Below, in pieces: positions 60,087 through 64,000 of a stretch of 64,000 bases of DNA. The DNA comes from JAJZVS01 sp963708095. GTDB lineage: Bacteria; Pseudomonadota; Alphaproteobacteria; Acetobacterales; Acetobacteraceae. Position 1 is the first letter of the stretch. The number at the start of each line of letters is the position of its first letter. The DNA lies in contig OY970182.1 of assembly GCA_963708095.1 (NCBI GenBank), forward strand, positions 2,046,001-2,110,000. The letters run 5' to 3'. The notes under the pieces are model-generated. The model was not told the origin of the DNA, ran no database searches, and saw only the letters and a program-made list of their open reading frames with translations. Made by a program: the position numbers and the translations under genes.

Positions 60087-61349
60087 ATGGGGGTGACAGG
60101 ACAAAGTCCGGCCGCCGGGCTGGGCCGTCGTGCAGTGCTGCGCGGGGCGGCCGCCCTGGGCGCGGCCGGGATGCTCGGTGCCGCCGCCCGGGCGGCCGCC
60201 GCCGGCGCGGACAGCGTGCAACTGCCGTTCGCGAACGGCACCCGCCGGATCGTCGCCGCCGGCACCTGGCCCGGTAAAGGGGACATGATCCTGCAACGGG
60301 TGCGCGCGCCGCTGCTGGAAACCCCGTGGGACGTCTTCCGCACGCATCTGTTCATCCCCAACGACCAGACCTATGTCCGCTGGCACATCGCGGACTTCCC
60401 GACCGAGGTCGATCCGGCCACGTTCCGCCTGCGCGTCACCGGCCATGTGGAGCGCCCGTTCGACCTGACGCTCGATCAACTGGTGCAGCAGTTCCCCGCG
60501 GTGCGGACGGCGGCGATGAACCAGTGCTCCGGCAACAGCCGCGGTCTGATCGAGCCCCGCGTGGCGGGCGCGCAATGGGGCCACGGTGCGATGTTCAACG
60601 CCATGTGGACGGGCGTGCCACTGAGCCGGCTGCTCGCGCACGCCGGGTTGAAGCCCGGGGCCACCCATGTCGCGTTCCGCAGCCTGGAACAAGGGCTCGA
60701 CCCGATCCCCCCCGATGCCAGGTTCTGGAAGGTGCTGCCGCTCGCGCGCGCCAACGACGGCGACGTGATGGTCGCCTACGAGCAGAACGGAGCGACGTTG
60801 CCGCTGCTCAACGGCTACCCGCTGCGCCTCGTGGTGCCCGGCTGGTACGCCACCTACTGGGTGAAGATGCTGACCGAGATCACCGTCACCACCCATCCCG
60901 GCACCGGCTTTTGGATGAAGACCGCATACACGATCCCCGATACGCCGAACGGGTCGATGGAGCCCGGGCAGACCGGCGTCAAATTCGTGCCCATCACCGC
61001 GATGAACCCGCGCAGCTTCTTCACCAGCGTGGCGAACGGGGACACGCTTCATGCCGGAAACCAAACGACACTGCGCGGCTTCGCCTTCGGCGGCGGCAGC
61101 GCACTGAAATCCGTCTCGGTCTCGGCCGATGGCGACACCACGTGGCAGGATGCGACGCTGGGCAAGGACTGGGGTGCCTATGGCTCGCGTGCCTGGAGGC
61201 TCGCTTTCACGCCCCCGCACCAGGGCCCGCTCCGGCTGATGGTGCGCGCGGCGAATGGCGCGGGCGCCGTCCAGCCGATGGTGGCCGGGTGGAATCCCGA
61301 CGGCTTCATGTTCAACGCGATCGAGCAGGTCGATGTCCATGTTGCATGA
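60087..61349 (+). CDS. Molybdenum-dependent sulfite dehydrogenase, SorA/SoxC-like
   Basis: 420 residues. A Tat leader GLGRRAVLRGAAALGAAGMLG precedes the mature enzyme. The sulfite-oxidase molybdopterin domain contains AMNQCSGNSRG with Cys147, the Mo-coordinating cysteine, and ends in the dimerisation (Mo-co_dimer) domain after about residue 300 (SVSADGDTTWQDATLG). It oxidises sulfite to sulfate in the periplasm. The in-frame ATG at 60069 is less likely because GGGAGGG lies at the right distance from 60087. The adjacent mono-haem cytochrome, overlapping by 17 bases, is the expected electron acceptor, as in SorAB. Confidence 0.88.
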   Translation: MGVTGQSPAAGLGRRAVLRGAAALGAAGMLGAAARAAAAGADSVQLPFANGTRRIVAAGTWPGKGDMILQRVRAPLLETPWDVFRTHLFIPNDQTYVRWHIADFPTEVDPATFRLRVTGHVERPFDLTLDQLVQQFPAVRTAAMNQCSGNSRGLIEPRVAGAQWGHGAMFNAMWTGVPLSRLLAHAGLKPGATHVAFRSLEQGLDPIPPDARFWKVLPLARANDGDVMVAYEQNGATLPLLNGYPLRLVVPGWYATYWVKMLTEITVTTHPGTGFWMKTAYTIPDTPNGSMEPGQTGVKFVPITAMNPRSFFTSVANGDTLHAGNQTTLRGFAFGGGSALKSVSVSADGDTTWQDATLGKDWGAYGSRAWRLAFTPPHQGPLRLMVRAANGAGAVQPMVAGWNPDGFMFNAIEQVDVHVA

Positions 61350-61713
61350 ACAACGAACCCCGCGGCATCCGCGTCTTGCGCGCGCGGCGGTTCTGGGTGC
61401 GATCGCACTGGCCGCGTGCGTCGGCGCCGCGTTCGCCGCGACCGGCGGACCGGGCATCGCGTGGAAATCGGAAAGCATCACCATGCCCTATCCCGGTCCG
61501 TTTTTCTCCGGTCAGGGCGGGGACCTGCTCAACCTCAATTGCAGCATCTGCCACTCGGCCGACTTCGTGAACAGCCAGGCGCACCTGCCGCTGGCCACGT
61601 GGAAGGCCGAGGTGCTGAAGATGAAGAACGTGTTCCACGCACCATTGGCAGACAAAGACGTGGATGCGCTGGCGCAGGTCCTGTTCGAACGCCATCCCGC
61701 GCCGGCGAAGTAG
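61333..61713 (+). CDS. Mono-haem c-type cytochrome, SorB-like
   Basis: 126 residues. A signal segment (RAAVLGAIALAACVGAAFAATG) is followed by a small cytochrome domain with one CSICH haem site and a possible axial Met in LKMKNVFHAPL. It should accept electrons from the sulfite dehydrogenase in the periplasm. ATG codons at 61333 and 61339 are both possible; both overlap the upstream stop, implying coupled translation and a fixed stoichiometry. Confidence 0.85.
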   Translation: MSMLHEQRTPRHPRLARAAVLGAIALAACVGAAFAATGGPGIAWKSESITMPYPGPFFSGQGGDLLNLNCSICHSADFVNSQAHLPLATWKAEVLKMKNVFHAPLADKDVDALAQVLFERHPAPAK

Positions 61714-61752
61714 CCGCACTCCCGCGCGACCGCGCGCGCCCGGGAATGCCGT

Positions 61753-61781
61753 TTGACAGCCGCGGCGGCGCGCCCCATCTT
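61753..61781 (+). promoter_or_regulatory. Sigma-70 promoter before the TPP riboswitch
   Basis: A perfect TTGACA (61753-61758), a 17-bp spacer and CATCTT (61776-61781). The start would be near 61789, about ten bases before the riboswitch P1 stem. Confidence 0.5.
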
Positions 61782-61799
61782 TCCCGACTACCGAGGGGG

Positions 61800-61895
61800 G
61801 TCCCGCCAGATCAGGGGCTGAGAGTCCGGCAGGGGCGCGCAAGCGCCGGCGCCGGTGACCCTTGCACCTGATCCGGGTCATGCCGGCGGAGGGAC
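61800..61895 (+). promoter_or_regulatory. Thiamine pyrophosphate riboswitch (THI element)
   Basis: Contains GGGGCTGAGAG and, 40 bp later, ACCCTTGCACCTGATCCGGG followed by TCATGCCGGCGGAGGGA, the two conserved halves of the TPP aptamer. GTCCC (61800) and GGGAC (61891) close P1. It precedes thiC by 54 bp. TPP binding should reduce thiC expression, most likely by hiding its ribosome site since no T-run terminator follows. Confidence 0.95.
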
Positions 61896-61949
61896 GGGCA
61901 CCAGCTTCACCAACCCCCACCGCTCCCGGATCGCCATGAGGAGACGCCC

Positions 61950-63782
<1,833 letters not shown>

Positions 63783-63825
63783 GTCCGGTTGCGTCCCGGC
63801 GGCCAAGGCCGTACCAGGTACTGCC

Positions 63826-64000
63826 ATGCTCGCCGGACCCTCCAGCCCGATCGACCCGCGCACCGCGCTCGATGCGGTGGGCCTGCTCGAAGACGACGAG
63901 ATCGACATCGCGGAAACCGCGCTGCAGTTCGCCCGCATCGACCTGCCGGAGGCGGACGTGGCGGCGGCGCGCACCGCCCTGTCCGCGATCGCCGCCGGCG
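63826..64000 (+). CDS. SirB1/transglutaminase-like family protein (3' end outside window)
   Basis: 58 codons are visible, from ATG 63826: MLAGPSSPIDPRTALDAVGL, then LLEDDEIDIAETALQFARID. The ALDxxGLLxDDEIDLAExALxxA pattern is the usual N-terminus of SirB1-like proteins (a transglutaminase-like core with TPR), whose function is unknown. Only 43 bp separate it from thiC, so it may be read through from that gene. Confidence 0.65.
   Translation, partial: MLAGPSSPIDPRTALDAVGLLEDDEIDIAETALQFARIDLPEADVAAARTALSAIAAG

Noticed and set aside
57182..60361. A 1059-codon minus-strand frame across the transposase and gltX
   Set aside because: Only the part from 58117 down matches a transposase; the rest is antisense to gltX and the sulfite dehydrogenase.

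Overview
This is a G+C-rich, gene-dense stretch of a Gram-negative chromosome, most likely an alphaproteobacterium and probably a member of the Acetobacteraceae. That placement is inferred from base composition, the urt/ure gene order, Tat-exported redox enzymes and two PEP-CTERM proteins; no rRNA or tRNA gene is present to fix the taxonomy.

Layout. Positions 1-14 kb hold mixed metabolic and surface genes: the end of a berberine-bridge-type oxidoreductase, an RraA-like protein, two PEP-CTERM exported proteins, gatB, an SGNH hydrolase, a YidH-like membrane protein, a sulfatase broken by one frameshift, a methyltransferase, an S49 peptidase and an amine oxidase. Positions 13.5-18.4 kb form a membrane-stress group: a CBS-BON protein, an FtsH paralogue and a divergent ClC chloride channel with its own CBS module. 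A decayed histidine-kinase fragment follows.

Positions 18.5-29 kb on the minus strand are a 12-gene nitrogen operon, urtABCDE-ureDABCEFG. The genes abut or overlap, so urea import and hydrolysis are built as one unit. Upstream of urtA there is a perfect sigma-54 -24/-12 element, a 17-bp dyad of NtrC geometry about 100 bp further up, and an 11-bp hairpin at the predicted transcript start. Positions 29-35 kb hold an LLM oxidoreductase, a metallo-hydrolase, the nnr fusion, a sodium:solute symporter with its DUF3311 partner, and an M20 carbamoylase/allantoate-hydrolase gene whose internal segments are out of order.

Positions 35.5-54.2 kb are the most striking part: a two-partner secretion locus on the minus strand. 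It has a FhaC/ShlB-like transporter, a giant exoprotein of about 4565 residues with 107-residue repeats, and, 3 bp after it, a predicted lipoprotein with an intact His/Cys CHAT (caspase-like) protease domain. This looks like a secreted giant adhesin paired with its own surface protease.

Positions 54-58 kb hold an SMP-30 lactonase, an MFS transporter, a structured palindrome cluster and an IS110-family transposase with a candidate bridge-RNA region, just upstream of gltX. Positions 60-64 kb hold a SorAB-like sulfite dehydrogenase pair, a TPP riboswitch with thiC, and the start of a SirB1-like gene. Short 15-bp tandem repeats and a palindromic terminator-like repeat recur between genes.
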